A stretch of DNA of 64,000 nucleotides from SMWN01 sp965221455 (GCA_965221455.1 OZ244890.1:124001-188000); one strand, 5' to 3'. Shown: positions 1 to 9,235, numbered from the stretch's first letter. Numbers and translations: made by a program. Notes: generated by a model from the letters alone, not told the origin.

Positions 1-792
1 TTTAATTTCCTCAACGGCATCAAGAAGTATTTGTCTTTGCGCCACGTAATGTGTTTTCGGATGAATGGTGGTTCTCGGGATTTTATTCAGGATATCTCCT
101 GTCAAGGGATCAAACCAGGCCAGACTCTCAATTTCGTCGTCGAACAACTCGGCTCGAATGGCATTGCGTTCTGACTCGGCCGGAAAAATATCAATCACAT
201 CACCACGAACACGATAGGTGCCCCGTTGTAATTCAACGTCATTTCGCTTGTATTGCATTTCAGCTAAACGTCGTAATAAATAACGTTGGCTGGATTGATC
301 ACCTACGTCCAAATGCATGACCATACTCAAATAGGTTTGGGGATCCCCAAGGCCATAAATAGCGGACACGGTTGCGACAACGATTGCATCAGACCTTTCG
401 AGCAATGCTTTGGTAGCGGACAATCTCATCTGCTCGATATGATCATTAATGGAAGCATCTTTTTCGATATAGGTATCGCTTGCCGGGACATAGGCCTCAG
501 GCTGGTAATAGTCATAATAGGAAACGAAATACTCGACCGCATTCTCGGGAAAAAATTCTTTCATTTCTCCATAGATCTGAGCCGCCAGTGTCTTGTTATG
601 CGCGAGTATCAATGTCGGGCGTTGCACCTCTTCGATAACATTAGCGATAGAATATGTCTTCCCGGAACCGGTAACACCCAGGAGTACCTGATGAGCCAAA
701 CCGTCCCCCAGACCTTGTAGAAGCGATTCTATCGCTGCAGGTTGATCACCGGCTGGCCGGTATTTTGAGATCAAGTTGAATTCTTTATGCAT
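1..792 (-). CDS. uvrB: UvrABC excision nuclease subunit B, N-terminal part (cut by window edge)
   Basis: This is the helicase-like, damage-verifying subunit of nucleotide excision repair in the cytoplasm, working with UvrA and UvrC. Translation leftward from the ATG at 792 gives 264 codons open to the window edge, so the gene continues beyond base 1. The start reads MHKEFNLISKYRPAGDQPAA. It is followed by the Walker A segment GVTGSGKTYSIANV, by TLILAHNKTLAAQIYGEMK, and by the beta-hairpin region YFVSYYDYYQPEAYVP, which inserts between DNA strands in UvrB. All are diagnostic of the family. The gene is divergent from the aminotransferase at 871, with about 80 bases between them. No frameshift is seen in the visible part. 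Confidence 0.97.
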   Translation of the reverse strand, partial: MHKEFNLISKYRPAGDQPAAIESLLQGLGDGLAHQVLLGVTGSGKTYSIANVIEEVQRPTLILAHNKTLAAQIYGEMKEFFPENAVEYFVSYYDYYQPEAYVPASDTYIEKDASINDHIEQMRLSATKALLERSDAIVVATVSAIYGLGDPQTYLSMVMHLDVGDQSSQRYLLRRLAEMQYKRNDVELQRGTYRVRGDVIDIFPAESERNAIRAELFDDEIESLAWFDPLTGDILNKIPRTTIHPKTHYVAQRQILLDAVEEIK

Positions 793-870
793 TAACTATT
801 TGTCGTAATGATTGTTTCAAGTATATTACATGCCTTCTATCCACCCGAATAATCTTCTGAGGGAGTAAAA

Positions 871-2052
871 TTGGGCGTAAAGGTATCACAGCGTGCTAAT
901 AGTATTAAACCGTCACCAACATTGGCCGTCTCTGCGAAAGCAGCAGAATTGAGGGCTGAAGGACAGGATATTATCAGCCTTGGCGCCGGCGAACCGGACT
1001 TTGATACGCCTGAACACATCAAGGATGCTGCTGTTCAGGCTCTAAAGGAAGGCTTTACAAAATATACGGCCGTGGGCGGCACAACCGGGCTGATCAAAGC
1101 CATTATCCAGAAACTCAAAAAAGAAAATCAGTTGGAATACACCGCTGACCAAATCCTCGTCTCCTGTGGCGTCAAACACAGTCTGTATAATCTGATGCAG
1201 GCTCTGTTAAATCCAGGCGATGAAGTCATTATCCCCGCACCTTACTGGGTCTCCTATCCGGATATGGCCAAGTTAGCCGACGCTAAACCGGTGATTGTAA
1301 AAACTGATGCCGGAAGTGGCCTAAAGATCAGCCCTGAGCAACTACAGGCTGCTATCACTGATAAAACAAGGCTGCTAATCATTAATAGTCCATCCAATCC
1401 GGCAGGTATTTGTTATACGACAGATGAGCTTGCGGCACTCGGCAAGGTACTGAACAATCACCCTGATATTATCATTGCGACTGATGACATCTATGAGCAT
1501 ATCCTGTGGAGCAGGAAATTTACAGACATCGTCAATGCTTCCCCTGAACTATATGACCGTACTGTTGTTTTAAATGGTGTATCTAAAGCATATGCCATGA
1601 CGGGATGGCGTATAGGTTATGCCGCCGGTCCGGCATCGCTGATAAGTTCGATGCGGAAAATTCAGTCTCAAAGTACATCAAACCCGACATCAATTGCCCA
1701 AGTGGCGGCGCAAGCAGCAATGGAGGGCGACCAAACCTACATCAATGAGAGCAACAAAATTTTCAAGGCGCGTCACGATTACGTTTACGAACAGTTAAAC
1801 AAGATCGCAGATATAGAATGTCATGCCTCCGCAGGCACCTTCTATATCTTTCCAAACTTTCAGGGCGTCATAGATCGTATGGAATCTATCAAAAATGATA
1901 TAGAACTGGCCGAATTTCTGCTGGAGCAGGGAAAAATTGCCATGGTTCCTGGCTCGGCATTTGGTGCCCCGGGACATATGCGTATCTCATTTGCAACCAG
2001 TATGGAAAATCTGCAAAAGGCGATGGAGAGACTGGAAAAGGTTTTATCATAA
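871..2052 (+). CDS. aspC: Pyridoxal phosphate-dependent aspartate aminotransferase (class I)
   Basis: This cytoplasmic enzyme transaminates aspartate and oxaloacetate with glutamate and 2-oxoglutarate. At 393 residues it has normal length for the AspB/AAT-1gamma subgroup. Family signatures are the N-terminal ISLGAGEPDFDTPEHIK, the NSPSNPAG segment that binds the substrate carboxylate, and SKAYAMTGWRIGYAAGP, which holds the Schiff-base lysine. The start is a TTG at 871 with a good ribosome-binding site (GAGGGAG at about 859-865); no ATG fits better. The gene sits between divergent uvrB and tRNA-Asn, an order common in gammaproteobacteria. Substrate preference (aspartate, or also aromatic acids or prephenate) cannot be read from the sequence. 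Confidence 0.93.
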   Translation: MGVKVSQRANSIKPSPTLAVSAKAAELRAEGQDIISLGAGEPDFDTPEHIKDAAVQALKEGFTKYTAVGGTTGLIKAIIQKLKKENQLEYTADQILVSCGVKHSLYNLMQALLNPGDEVIIPAPYWVSYPDMAKLADAKPVIVKTDAGSGLKISPEQLQAAITDKTRLLIINSPSNPAGICYTTDELAALGKVLNNHPDIIIATDDIYEHILWSRKFTDIVNASPELYDRTVVLNGVSKAYAMTGWRIGYAAGPASLISSMRKIQSQSTSNPTSIAQVAAQAAMEGDQTYINESNKIFKARHDYVYEQLNKIADIECHASAGTFYIFPNFQGVIDRMESIKNDIELAEFLLEQGKIAMVPGSAFGAPGHMRISFATSMENLQKAMERLEKVLS

Positions 2053-2123
2053 ACATGGATCATGTTTTCATGGTCGTAAAGGTTGACCGGTATTCGCCAC
2101 ATCAGTACCATGCGCGTTCAAAT

Positions 2124-2199
2124 TCCTCGGTAGCTCAGTCGGTAGAGCGGGTGACTGTTAATCACTAGGTCGGCGGTTCGAGCCCGTCCCGAGGAGCCA
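2124..2199 (+). tRNA. tRNA-Asn(GTT)
   Basis: This is a complete cloverleaf. The acceptor strand TCCTCGG (2124-2130) pairs with CCGAGGA (2189-2195), followed by discriminator G and an encoded CCA (2197-2199). The D-arm contains TAGCTCAGTCGGTAGAGC. The anticodon loop CTGTTAA carries GTT. The T-arm contains GGTTCGAGCCC. It lies 70 bases downstream of aspC on the same strand. Confidence 0.97.
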
Positions 2200-2225
2200 T
2201 GTTAAAAAAGGGTTCATAACAGGTG

Positions 2226-2243
2226 GACCCTTTGTAAAGGGTC
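2226..2243. terminator. Perfect inverted repeat between tRNA-Asn and galU, possible terminator
   Basis: GACCCTTTGTAAAGGGTC at 2226-2243 is a perfect palindrome with an 8-bp stem. It lies between the convergent tRNA-Asn and galU and overlaps the last base of the galU stop codon. Neither side has a clean T-run directly after the stem, so bidirectional termination is only a suggestion. Confidence 0.35.
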
Positions 2244-3121
2244 TACAAATACCTCTTTTCCGACAGATAAGTTGAAAACTCATCTTTTAGTTCAGGGTGT
2301 GTAAGCGCGTATTTAACGGTTGCCTGTAGATACCCCAGCTTCGAACCACAATCATATCGCGTCCCTTCAAAAGTCAAACTATATACTTGTTCTTGCTTTA
2401 ATAATTCCGCAATCGCATCCGTCAATTGAATTTCATTATCGGCACCAACACCAATATTTTCCAGTAAGCTAAATATTTTCGAGGTCAGAATATAACGACC
2501 GACAACTGCGTTTGTGGAGGGGGCTTCGGCTGGATCCGGTTTTTCAATAATGCCATTGAGTTTCCCGACCCCGGAGGATACTTCATCCGAGCTAACTATC
2601 CCGTATTTATTCGTATCTTCCCTTGCTATGTTTTCAACCGCAATCACACTACCGTGATGTTTCTCAAACACATCCACCATCTGTTTCAGACAACCACGCT
2701 CACCATTATCAATTAAATCGTCGGCCAATAGTACTGCGAAAGGTTCATCTCCGACAGCGGCACGCCCGCATAAAACAGCATGTCCCAAACCTAATGGCTC
2801 TGCCTGCCTAACATGAATACAGCTTACATTGTCTGGCAAAATATTTTGCACAAGTTCCAGCATTCCCACTTTATTATGTTTTATTAATTCATTCTCAAGT
2901 TCATAAGCTTTATCGAAATGATCGGCAATTGATCTTTTGGTTCGGCCCGTCACAAAAATTAAATCGGTAATGCCCGCAGCAACCGCTTCTTCAACCACAT
3001 ATTGGATCAATGGTTTATCGACAATAGGCAACATCTCTTTTGGATTTGCCTTTGTTGCAGGCAGAAAACGTGTGCCTAAACCGGCCACAGGGAATATTGC
3101 TTTACGAATCTTTCGTCCCAT
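2243..3121 (-). CDS. galU: UTP-glucose-1-phosphate uridylyltransferase
   Basis: GalU makes UDP-glucose from UTP and glucose-1-phosphate, the precursor that Ugd oxidises to UDP-glucuronate. At 292 residues it has the usual bacterial GalU length. The nucleotidyltransferase signature FPVAGLGTRFLPATKANPKE is at the N-terminus, followed by MLPIVDKPLIQYVVEEA. Further in are VLLADDLI, the GIIEKPDP segment and YDCGSKLGYLQA near the C-terminus, all typical of the family. The start codon overlaps the stop of the CapD remnant upstream (TAATG), which suggests translational coupling. It is the last gene of the leftward nucleotide-sugar operon. Confidence 0.96.
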   Translation of the reverse strand: MGRKIRKAIFPVAGLGTRFLPATKANPKEMLPIVDKPLIQYVVEEAVAAGITDLIFVTGRTKRSIADHFDKAYELENELIKHNKVGMLELVQNILPDNVSCIHVRQAEPLGLGHAVLCGRAAVGDEPFAVLLADDLIDNGERGCLKQMVDVFEKHHGSVIAVENIAREDTNKYGIVSSDEVSSGVGKLNGIIEKPDPAEAPSTNAVVGRYILTSKIFSLLENIGVGADNEIQLTDAIAELLKQEQVYSLTFEGTRYDCGSKLGYLQATVKYALTHPELKDEFSTYLSEKRYL

Positions 3122-3570
3122 TACCCTTTTCCAGTAATAGGCAAAACATTATCAATCCTCTCCTGCATAAAGTTTCCTTCAGGGATCATCTGTATAAATA
3201 AACGACTGATTTCGTTATCATCAAAACTGGAAACGGCATCGCCCAGTTCTGATAAACGATTCTCAAAACTCCGCCAATTTATTTCACAGTGAGTAGCTAA
3301 AAAAATCTTTACATACCCGGTTTCTTTCCTGTTTTCATTCTCATGAAATAACTCTTCATGGAGTTTTTCACCAGGTCTTGAACCCGTATATGTAATTTTC
3401 ATATCCTGACCAGACATTTTTCCTGACAGTTTTATCATTTGCCCTGCCAGACAAGTAATTCTAACCGGCCTGCCCATATCCAACACAAATATTTCTCCGC
3501 CATTACCCATTGCACCGGACTCAAGTATCAACTGACAGGCTTCACGAGTCGTCATGAAATTACATTCCAA
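3121..3570 (-). pseudogene. C-terminal remnant of a CapD/FlaA1-type UDP-sugar 4,6-dehydratase
   Basis: The 149-codon frame matches only the C-terminal end of membrane-bound polysaccharide biosynthesis proteins of the CapD/WbpM type. Recognisable segments are MTTREACQLILESGAMG, GGEIFVLDMGRPVRI and YTGSRPGEKLHEELF. The full-length family has over 600 residues with four membrane helices and a Rossmann domain. None of that is present, and a TGA closes the frame just upstream at about 3598-3600. Translation could start at TTG 3570 or ATG 3555. Its stop overlaps the galU start (TAATG), so the fragment may persist because its translation feeds galU. The catalytic domain is absent, so dehydratase activity is not expected. 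Confidence 0.8.
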
Positions 3571-3644
3571 TCCAAACTGTCCGTGAATTCAGGAATCTCG
3601 CTTGCCCCGGCTTTCTTGCATCTGTCTGATAATTCTGGAGTCAC

Positions 3645-4964
3645 TCATAACACACGGCTGTTACGCCCTATACAATGATAATCAAAACCTTCCTTATTCA
3701 TGGCAGCGGGTTCATAGATATTTCTTAAATCAATAAACTTATTATCCCGCATACTATTTTTTACTTTATTTAAATCCATGCCTCTAAATGCATTCCACTC
3801 TGTCAGGATAACAACTGCGTCTGCCTCGTTAATTGCATGATATGGAGTGTCTGCATACGTTATACCATCGGGCAATAATTCTTTTGCCTCTTTCATGCCT
3901 TTTGGATCATAAGCAACAATTTCGGCTCCTTTTCCCAGTAACGCCGGCAATATCTCAAGCGCGGGAGCATCACGCATATCATCGGTGTCAGGTTTAAATG
4001 TTAAACCAAGTATGCCAATTTTTTTGCCCGACACCTCACCACCGAATACCGAAGTGATTTTCCCAATCATTCTCGCTTTTTGAATTGAATTGACTTCGAT
4101 TACAGACTCGATAATACGACTTGATACGCCATATTCCTGAGCCGTTTTAGCCAATGCTTGTGTATCTTTGGGAAAGCAAGAGCCGCCGTAGCCTGGACCC
4201 GGATGGAGAAATTTCTTGCCTATGCGTCCGTCCAGACCCATACCTTTCGATACCGCGTGGACATCCGCACCAACAGCTTCACACAACATGGACATCTCAT
4301 TAATGAAACTGATCTTGGTTGCCAAAAACGCATTAGAAGCATATTTAATGAGTTCAGCGCTTTCAAGATCCGTTACCAGAATGGTTGTCTCAATCAAATT
4401 CAGTGGTCGATATAACTCTGCCAGCATCTTTTCAGCACGTTCTGATTCCACTCCAAGTATCACACGGTCGGGCCGCATAAAATCGGAGATAGCCGCGCCC
4501 TCTCTTAGAAACTCAGGGTTTGACGCGACATCAAATTCTGCATCAGGATTAGCTTGTCTGATAAATTGATGAACATTTCTGGCGGTGCCTACGGGAACAG
4601 TGGATTTATCAATCACAACGGTATATCCCTGAAGGTAAATTGCAATTTCCTTCGCTGCTGCATGGACATACGTTAAATCAGCATGTCCATCACCACGGCG
4701 CGTTGGCGTACCTACTGCAATAAAAACAAGATCAGACTGAGCGACATGTTCCTCAAAATTCCGACTAAATTTCAAACGACCTGCATCAACATTCTTCTTT
4801 ACCAATTCCACAAGACCCGGCTCATAGATAGGCATGATGCCCTTTTCCAATAGTTCAACTTTCGATGCGTTTTTATCAATGCAAACAACATCCGCGCCAA
4901 ATTCTGCAAAACATGCGCCAGACACTAGCCCAACATAACCGGAACCGATGATTGATATTTGCAT
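3645..4964 (-). CDS. ugd: UDP-glucose 6-dehydrogenase
   Basis: The enzyme oxidises UDP-glucose twice with NAD+ to give UDP-glucuronate in the cytoplasm. The 439-residue protein starts with a dinucleotide-binding fold (MQISIIGSGYVGLVSGACFA). It contains ASNPEFLREGAAISDFMRPD, the lysine-containing KYASNAFLATKISFINEM segment, and the catalytic cysteine motif GPGYGGSCFPKDTQAL. GLTFKPDTDDMRDAPA marks the C-terminal UDP-binding domain. These are all classic for UDP-glucose/GDP-mannose dehydrogenases of the Ugd type. It lies 23 bases downstream of the TviB-like gene. GalU and the epimerase in the same operon supply its substrate and use its product. Confidence 0.96.
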   Translation of the reverse strand: MQISIIGSGYVGLVSGACFAEFGADVVCIDKNASKVELLEKGIMPIYEPGLVELVKKNVDAGRLKFSRNFEEHVAQSDLVFIAVGTPTRRGDGHADLTYVHAAAKEIAIYLQGYTVVIDKSTVPVGTARNVHQFIRQANPDAEFDVASNPEFLREGAAISDFMRPDRVILGVESERAEKMLAELYRPLNLIETTILVTDLESAELIKYASNAFLATKISFINEMSMLCEAVGADVHAVSKGMGLDGRIGKKFLHPGPGYGGSCFPKDTQALAKTAQEYGVSSRIIESVIEVNSIQKARMIGKITSVFGGEVSGKKIGILGLTFKPDTDDMRDAPALEILPALLGKGAEIVAYDPKGMKEAKELLPDGITYADTPYHAINEADAVVILTEWNAFRGMDLNKVKNSMRDNKFIDLRNIYEPAAMNKEGFDYHCIGRNSRVL

Positions 4965-4987
4965 TCAATAGTACCCTGATAGTTATT

Positions 4988-6271
4988 TTATAGTCTTAAT
5001 AAGGTAATATTCTCCGGGATATTCTCTCGTGGCAAGATACCCTTGACATCAAAGACAACGCCCTCCCCTTCAATTAATGCGGCGATATCCAACCATTTCA
5101 GTTTTCTGTAATCTTGATGTGCCACAGCAAGGATAATGGCATTTGCAGGTTTAATATCCTCGAAATTTACTAAATCTTCATTGAATAATGATTTTGTGGT
5201 TGCATGATCCACAACTGGATCATGCAGTTGTACATTCACATCAAAACTCAATAATTCGTTCACAATATCAATAACTCTAGAGTTTCTAAGATCAGGAACA
5301 TCTTCTTTAAAAGTCAGGCCAAGAATCGTGATTACACTGTTTTTTGAATCATAACCATTCTTGTTCATCGCCTTGATGGTTCGATTGGCAATCACCTCTC
5401 CTATACTGTCATTGATGTTCCTGCCCGCTAATATGACTTGCGGGGTATACCCCAATACAGATGCCTTATGCGTCAAATAATAGGGATCAACACCGATACA
5501 GTGCCCTCCAACCAGTCCTGGAGTAAACGGCAAAAAATTCCACTTTGTTCCTGCCGCTTCCAAAACATCAAGAGTATCAATATCCATTTTTCTGAATATG
5601 AGTGAAAGTTCATTCATCAGTGCTACATTTAAATCGCGTTGTGTATTCTCAATAACCTTCGCCGCTTCCGCGACCTTGATAGATGGCGCTTTATGAATTC
5701 CCGCATTGATAATTGATTTATAGACATCAGCAATAACTTCACAAACTTCTGTTGTTTGTCCTGATACGACTTTTTTTATCTCGGTAAAAGTGTGTTCCTT
5801 ATCTCCAGGATTAATTCTTTCCGGGGAATATCCAAGGAAGAAATCCTGACCTGATTTCAGTCCCGATTTTTCCTCAAGTATTGGGGCACAAAATTCTTCT
5901 GTTGCACCTGGATACACGGTTGATTCATAAACAACGATATCACCACTTTTTAATCTGGATGCTACAATCTCCGATGCAGATTGTAGCGGGGACAGGACGG
6001 GTTGCTTGGCCGCATTAATCGGCGTCGGTACCGTAACGATATAGAAATCTGCCTCGGCAATATTTGATGGATCCGATGTGTAAAGAATATTCAGTCCATT
6101 AAGTTCTTCCTGCGTGTATTCGTTGGTTGAATCAAATCCCCGTTTCAATTCTTCCAGTCTTTTATCGCTGATATCAAAGCCGATAACATGTGTGTCCCTT
6201 GCAAAACATACGGCGACAGGCAAACCGACATAACCAAGGCCTATCACACAAATCTTCCTGTTGTGAGTCAT
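4988..6271 (-). CDS. Nucleotide-sugar 6-dehydrogenase, TviB/WbpO type
   Basis: This is a second member of the UDP-sugar dehydrogenase family, from the branch that oxidises UDP-N-acetyl-hexosamines (TviB, WbpO, CapL). Signatures are KICVIGLGYVGLPVAVCFA at the N-terminus, GYSPERINPGDKEH, and NTQRDLNVALMNELSLIF. The catalytic cysteine is in GLVGGHCIGVDPYYLT, followed by TFKEDVPDLRNSRV. I chose the ATG at 6271 (MTHNRK), four bases after the stop of the upstream epimerase, giving 427 residues. An in-frame ATG at 6313 would overlap the epimerase and add a non-conserved tail. The substrate, UDP-GlcNAc or UDP-GalNAc, cannot be decided from the sequence. Confidence 0.9.
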   Translation of the reverse strand: MTHNRKICVIGLGYVGLPVAVCFARDTHVIGFDISDKRLEELKRGFDSTNEYTQEELNGLNILYTSDPSNIAEADFYIVTVPTPINAAKQPVLSPLQSASEIVASRLKSGDIVVYESTVYPGATEEFCAPILEEKSGLKSGQDFFLGYSPERINPGDKEHTFTEIKKVVSGQTTEVCEVIADVYKSIINAGIHKAPSIKVAEAAKVIENTQRDLNVALMNELSLIFRKMDIDTLDVLEAAGTKWNFLPFTPGLVGGHCIGVDPYYLTHKASVLGYTPQVILAGRNINDSIGEVIANRTIKAMNKNGYDSKNSVITILGLTFKEDVPDLRNSRVIDIVNELLSFDVNVQLHDPVVDHATTKSLFNEDLVNFEDIKPANAIILAVAHQDYRKLKWLDIAALIEGEGVVFDVKGILPRENIPENITLLRL

Positions 6272-6275
6272 TGAT

Positions 6276-7286
6276 TTATACGACCTTGTAGTATTCCCTG
6301 TACCAATCGACAAATTTTTTAATGCCTTTCTCTACTGGAGTATTCGGTCTGTAGCCAATATCTCTTTCAAGATCATCAATATCCGCACAGGTTTCCTGAA
6401 CATCGCCGGGCTGCAGGGGTAAAAAATTTATTCTTGCTTTTTTGCCGATGTTATCTTCTATCAGATGAATATAATCCATTAACTGTACCGGCTGGTTGTT
6501 ACCGATATTGTACAACCGGTATGGTGCCTTGCCAGTGCCTGGATCAGGCTTGTCACCACGCCATGCTTCATTGGGTGTCGCGACTTTATCACACACCTTG
6601 AGGATGCCCGAAACGATATCATCTATGTAAGTAAAATCACGCGCATGATGTCCATTATTAAAAACATCAATGGATTTTCCCTGAATAATATTCTCTGTAA
6701 ACATGAAGAGAGACATATCAGGTCTCCCCCATGGTCCATAAACTGTAAAAAAACGCAGACCGGTAGTGGGGATCTGATAGAGATGACTATAAGTATGCGC
6801 CATCAATTCATTGCTCTTCTTTGTCGCTGCATAGAGTGAAAGTGGATGATCTACATTATTGTGGACAGAAAACGGCATACCGGTATTTGCGCCATATACC
6901 GAACTTGATGAGGCATATACCAGATGCTCCACATTGAAATGCCGACATACTTCCAGAATATTAATAAATCCCTGAATATTTACATCAATATACGCAAAGG
7001 GATTCTTCAATGAATATCTAACGCCCGCCTGAGCAGCCAAATGAATAACACGATCAATTTTATAATCCTTGAATAAAGAAGTTATCTCTTCATAATTTCT
7101 GATATCGAATTGATTAAATATAAAAGAATCGTGGCTTTCCATTTGTTTTAGCCGAGCGATTTTTAAATTAACATCGTAATAGTCATTGAGATTATCAATG
7201 CCATAAACGGTATCACCGCGTGTCAGTAATTTTTTTGAAACACCGGATCCGATAAATCCGGCACAACCTGTAACAAGTATCTTCAT
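6276..7286 (-). CDS. UDP-glucuronate 4-epimerase (CapI/LspL type)
   Basis: This short-chain dehydrogenase/epimerase interconverts UDP-glucuronate and UDP-galacturonate. The NAD-binding motif is MKILVTGCAGFIGSGVSKKL. The stretch DNLNDYYDVNLKIARL is characteristic of the glucuronate 4-epimerase subgroup. Also present are HLAAQAGVRYSL, the SSSVYG serine segment, the YAATKKSNE catalytic YxxxK, and RFFTVYGPWGRPDMS. The ATG at 7286 gives the canonical N-terminus; an ATG two codons upstream (7292) is equally possible. It is the first gene of the leftward operon, and a sigma-70-like promoter lies about 100 bases upstream. Confidence 0.9.
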   Translation of the reverse strand: MKILVTGCAGFIGSGVSKKLLTRGDTVYGIDNLNDYYDVNLKIARLKQMESHDSFIFNQFDIRNYEEITSLFKDYKIDRVIHLAAQAGVRYSLKNPFAYIDVNIQGFINILEVCRHFNVEHLVYASSSSVYGANTGMPFSVHNNVDHPLSLYAATKKSNELMAHTYSHLYQIPTTGLRFFTVYGPWGRPDMSLFMFTENIIQGKSIDVFNNGHHARDFTYIDDIVSGILKVCDKVATPNEAWRGDKPDPGTGKAPYRLYNIGNNQPVQLMDYIHLIEDNIGKKARINFLPLQPGDVQETCADIDDLERDIGYRPNTPVEKGIKKFVDWYREYYKVV

Positions 7287-7382
7287 TGACATGTAATGGA
7301 AACCCAGCCCGTAAAAAACCAATCGGATGACGCGTGTATCAGAATATGATAATTAAGAATAGTCAAAAAACAAGGTAAACAA

Positions 7383-7412
7383 ATTATATAATAAAGCACT
7401 ATTTAAAGACAA
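7383..7412 (-). promoter_or_regulatory. Putative sigma-70 promoter for the nucleotide-sugar operon
   Basis: Read leftward, TTGTCT (7412-7407), an 18-base spacer and TATAAT (7388-7383) resemble a -35/-10 pair. It lies in the AT-rich 7323-7709 gap between the desaturase and the epimerase, placing the epimerase start about 90-100 bases downstream. I see no convincing gene in that gap; a 60-codon open frame at 7433-7615 has no recognisable features. Confidence 0.45.
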
Positions 7413-7709
7413 TTCAAACATGTTGAACAGTATTAAATGAATACATGCCAGTCTGTGTTAGCTGCATAATATGCAATATATACAATTAAATATTTTCTGC
7501 TGGCGACAAGACATGACACATGCCAAACGTTGATCAGGGATGAATGTATAAATTTATTGAACCAGGTAACAAGAAAATAAAAACAGTCACCGGAGTTTAG
7601 AGCGAACCCCGTCACCCAGGTTCTGAATTTAGCGCCTGAGTGGGTGTTTGCAGAGTGAAGTTTTGTTGATTACAGTCATATTCCGGCAATTGCAACTTTC
7701 ATTAACGAA

Positions 7710-8648
7710 TTAATCCAGTTTAATTCTGTTGGATTCACGAATATTCGGACTCACTGTCCTTAGATCCCAAATAATTCCCAGTGCGGCCATCGCTCTGAGC
7801 AGGTAATATGTGATATCCACTTCCCACCAGTAAAACCCCTGTCTTGCCGATCCAGGATAATGATGATGATTGTTATGCCATCCCTCACCGAAAGTCAAAA
7901 GCGCCAACAGAAAGTTATTTTTACTTCCATCCCGGGTTTGATATCTTTTCTTCCCCCAAAGATGGGATGCTGAATTAATCAGAAAGGTCGAATGGTATAA
8001 AAAGATAGTGGATAACACGAACCCCCAGGCAATAAGTTGCCAACCATTGACATTTAATTCAGGATAAAGAAACCGGAGTAACTCTCCAAAGACATACAAA
8101 AGAATGCAAGTTAATATTGGAATTAAACTGTCAAAACGATCAACAAGCCGAAGCTCGGGATACATTAATAATTCTTTAATCCATTTCGTTTCTGTAATGA
8201 AATTCGCTTTTGTTAAAAACCACCCGGTATGACTCCAGAGAAAATTATGCACCTTTGGAGAATGCCGATCATTACGTGTATCCGAATGAACGTGGTGACG
8301 ACGATGGTGTGATGCCCACCACAGGGGACCACGTTGAACGGCAGAAGCACCAATAATGGAAAAACAAAACTGCACCACACGACTTGTCTTAAAGGTTTTG
8401 TGAGAAAAGTAACGATGATAAAACCCTGTTATCGCAAACATTCTGATAACATACATCAGAATGAACATGAGCAGCGCGGTATGACTGTACCCAACAAAAA
8501 ATAACGAAATCAAGCCCAAATGAAGGCCCAAATAGGGGATGACGCGAAGCCAGTCTATTTCTTTCACACGAAAGTTTTTGTTCGTGTACTCGTTTTCCTT
8601 TATCTTGTTATCGAACCAACTCAGGAAGTGCTTTAAGAATTTTTTCAT
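7710..8648 (-). CDS. Membrane fatty acid desaturase (acyl-CoA delta-9 type)
   Basis: This is an integral inner-membrane di-iron desaturase that introduces a double bond in acyl chains (stearoyl-CoA desaturase-like). The three histidine boxes that bind iron are visible: HRYFSH, HHRRHH and HNNHH (in EGWHNNHHHYPGSARQG). They sit among hydrophobic segments such as LLMFILMYVIRMFAITGF. At 312 residues the length is normal. The ATG overlaps the stop codon of the upstream lipocalin pseudogene (TAATG), so the two were probably translationally coupled; that coupling is now broken by frameshifts upstream. The gene ends about 390 bases before the nucleotide-sugar operon. Acyl-CoA versus lipid-linked substrate is not resolved. 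Confidence 0.92.
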   Translation of the reverse strand: MKKFLKHFLSWFDNKIKENEYTNKNFRVKEIDWLRVIPYLGLHLGLISLFFVGYSHTALLMFILMYVIRMFAITGFYHRYFSHKTFKTSRVVQFCFSIIGASAVQRGPLWWASHHRRHHVHSDTRNDRHSPKVHNFLWSHTGWFLTKANFITETKWIKELLMYPELRLVDRFDSLIPILTCILLYVFGELLRFLYPELNVNGWQLIAWGFVLSTIFLYHSTFLINSASHLWGKKRYQTRDGSKNNFLLALLTFGEGWHNNHHHYPGSARQGFYWWEVDITYYLLRAMAALGIIWDLRTVSPNIRESNRIKLD

Positions 8649-9161
8649 TATTGTGGCACAATTCCGGGGTTGTCAGTGCCGTAACCCATAGCTTTTATCA
8701 TTTCAGTAAATTTCACTATTTGTTCATGCAGTAATTTTTTGTCTCTGGACACAAGCCAGACATAAGCAAGTGCATCTCGTGCAATGATTGTATTTCCATA
8801 TCCATCATCCAGGGTGGCTGATTTTATATTGAGCTTTAATGGGCCATATAAATTGCACACCCCACCCGGCCTGACCTGTATTTTCAACTATAAAACCTCC
8901 TGGTTTACACGTTTCCTGTGTGCCATCAAAAAATCCTTCATTGAAGGTAAATATCGTTGCTGCGGTGCCATCCTCATTGGGCGTATATCATTCCACCATT
9001 ATAAACGTTTTTCCCGACAAATGCCGGTATGTGGGCAATGACATACCGGTCGCCCATGAATTGATTGATATCAACCTCTTTGACAATGGGGACTTTTGGC
9101 TGTTGCATTGAGCATCCAGTCATCAAAAAAAGTCTGGAAACAGTATTTTAAAATATAACAT
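8648..9161 (-). pseudogene. Broken outer-membrane lipocalin (Blc-type), at least two frameshifts
   Basis: Reading leftward, the pieces of a Blc-like lipoprotein lipocalin appear in successive frames. First is a lipobox-like MTGCS (near 9121) followed by VDINQFMGDRYVIAHIPAF, which resembles the lipocalin GxW/Y motif. Near 9000-8985 the frame shifts and meets a TGA. The next frame reads YTPNEDGTAATIFTFNEGFF and GWGVQFIWPIKAQYKISH. A second shift near 8810 leads to LDDGYGNTIIARDALAYVWL, then VSRDKK, matching the conserved lipocalin end. Two frameshifts and an internal stop in about 510 bases indicate a pseudogene. The last fragment (8648-8887) alone would look like a 79-residue hypothetical gene. 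The ligand of Blc proteins is thought to be lipid, which fits the adjacent desaturase. Confidence 0.82.
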
Positions 9162-9235
9162 TTGCAACTGGAATCCAACGTGGTTTATAAATAATATCCC
9201 CGGCAGCCGCTGGCGATAAAAGCTCTAACCAATGA

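Noticed and set aside
7433..7615. 60-codon leftward frame between the desaturase and the epimerase
   Set aside because: No ribosome-binding site, domain or neighbour supports it; it lies in AT-rich intergenic sequence.
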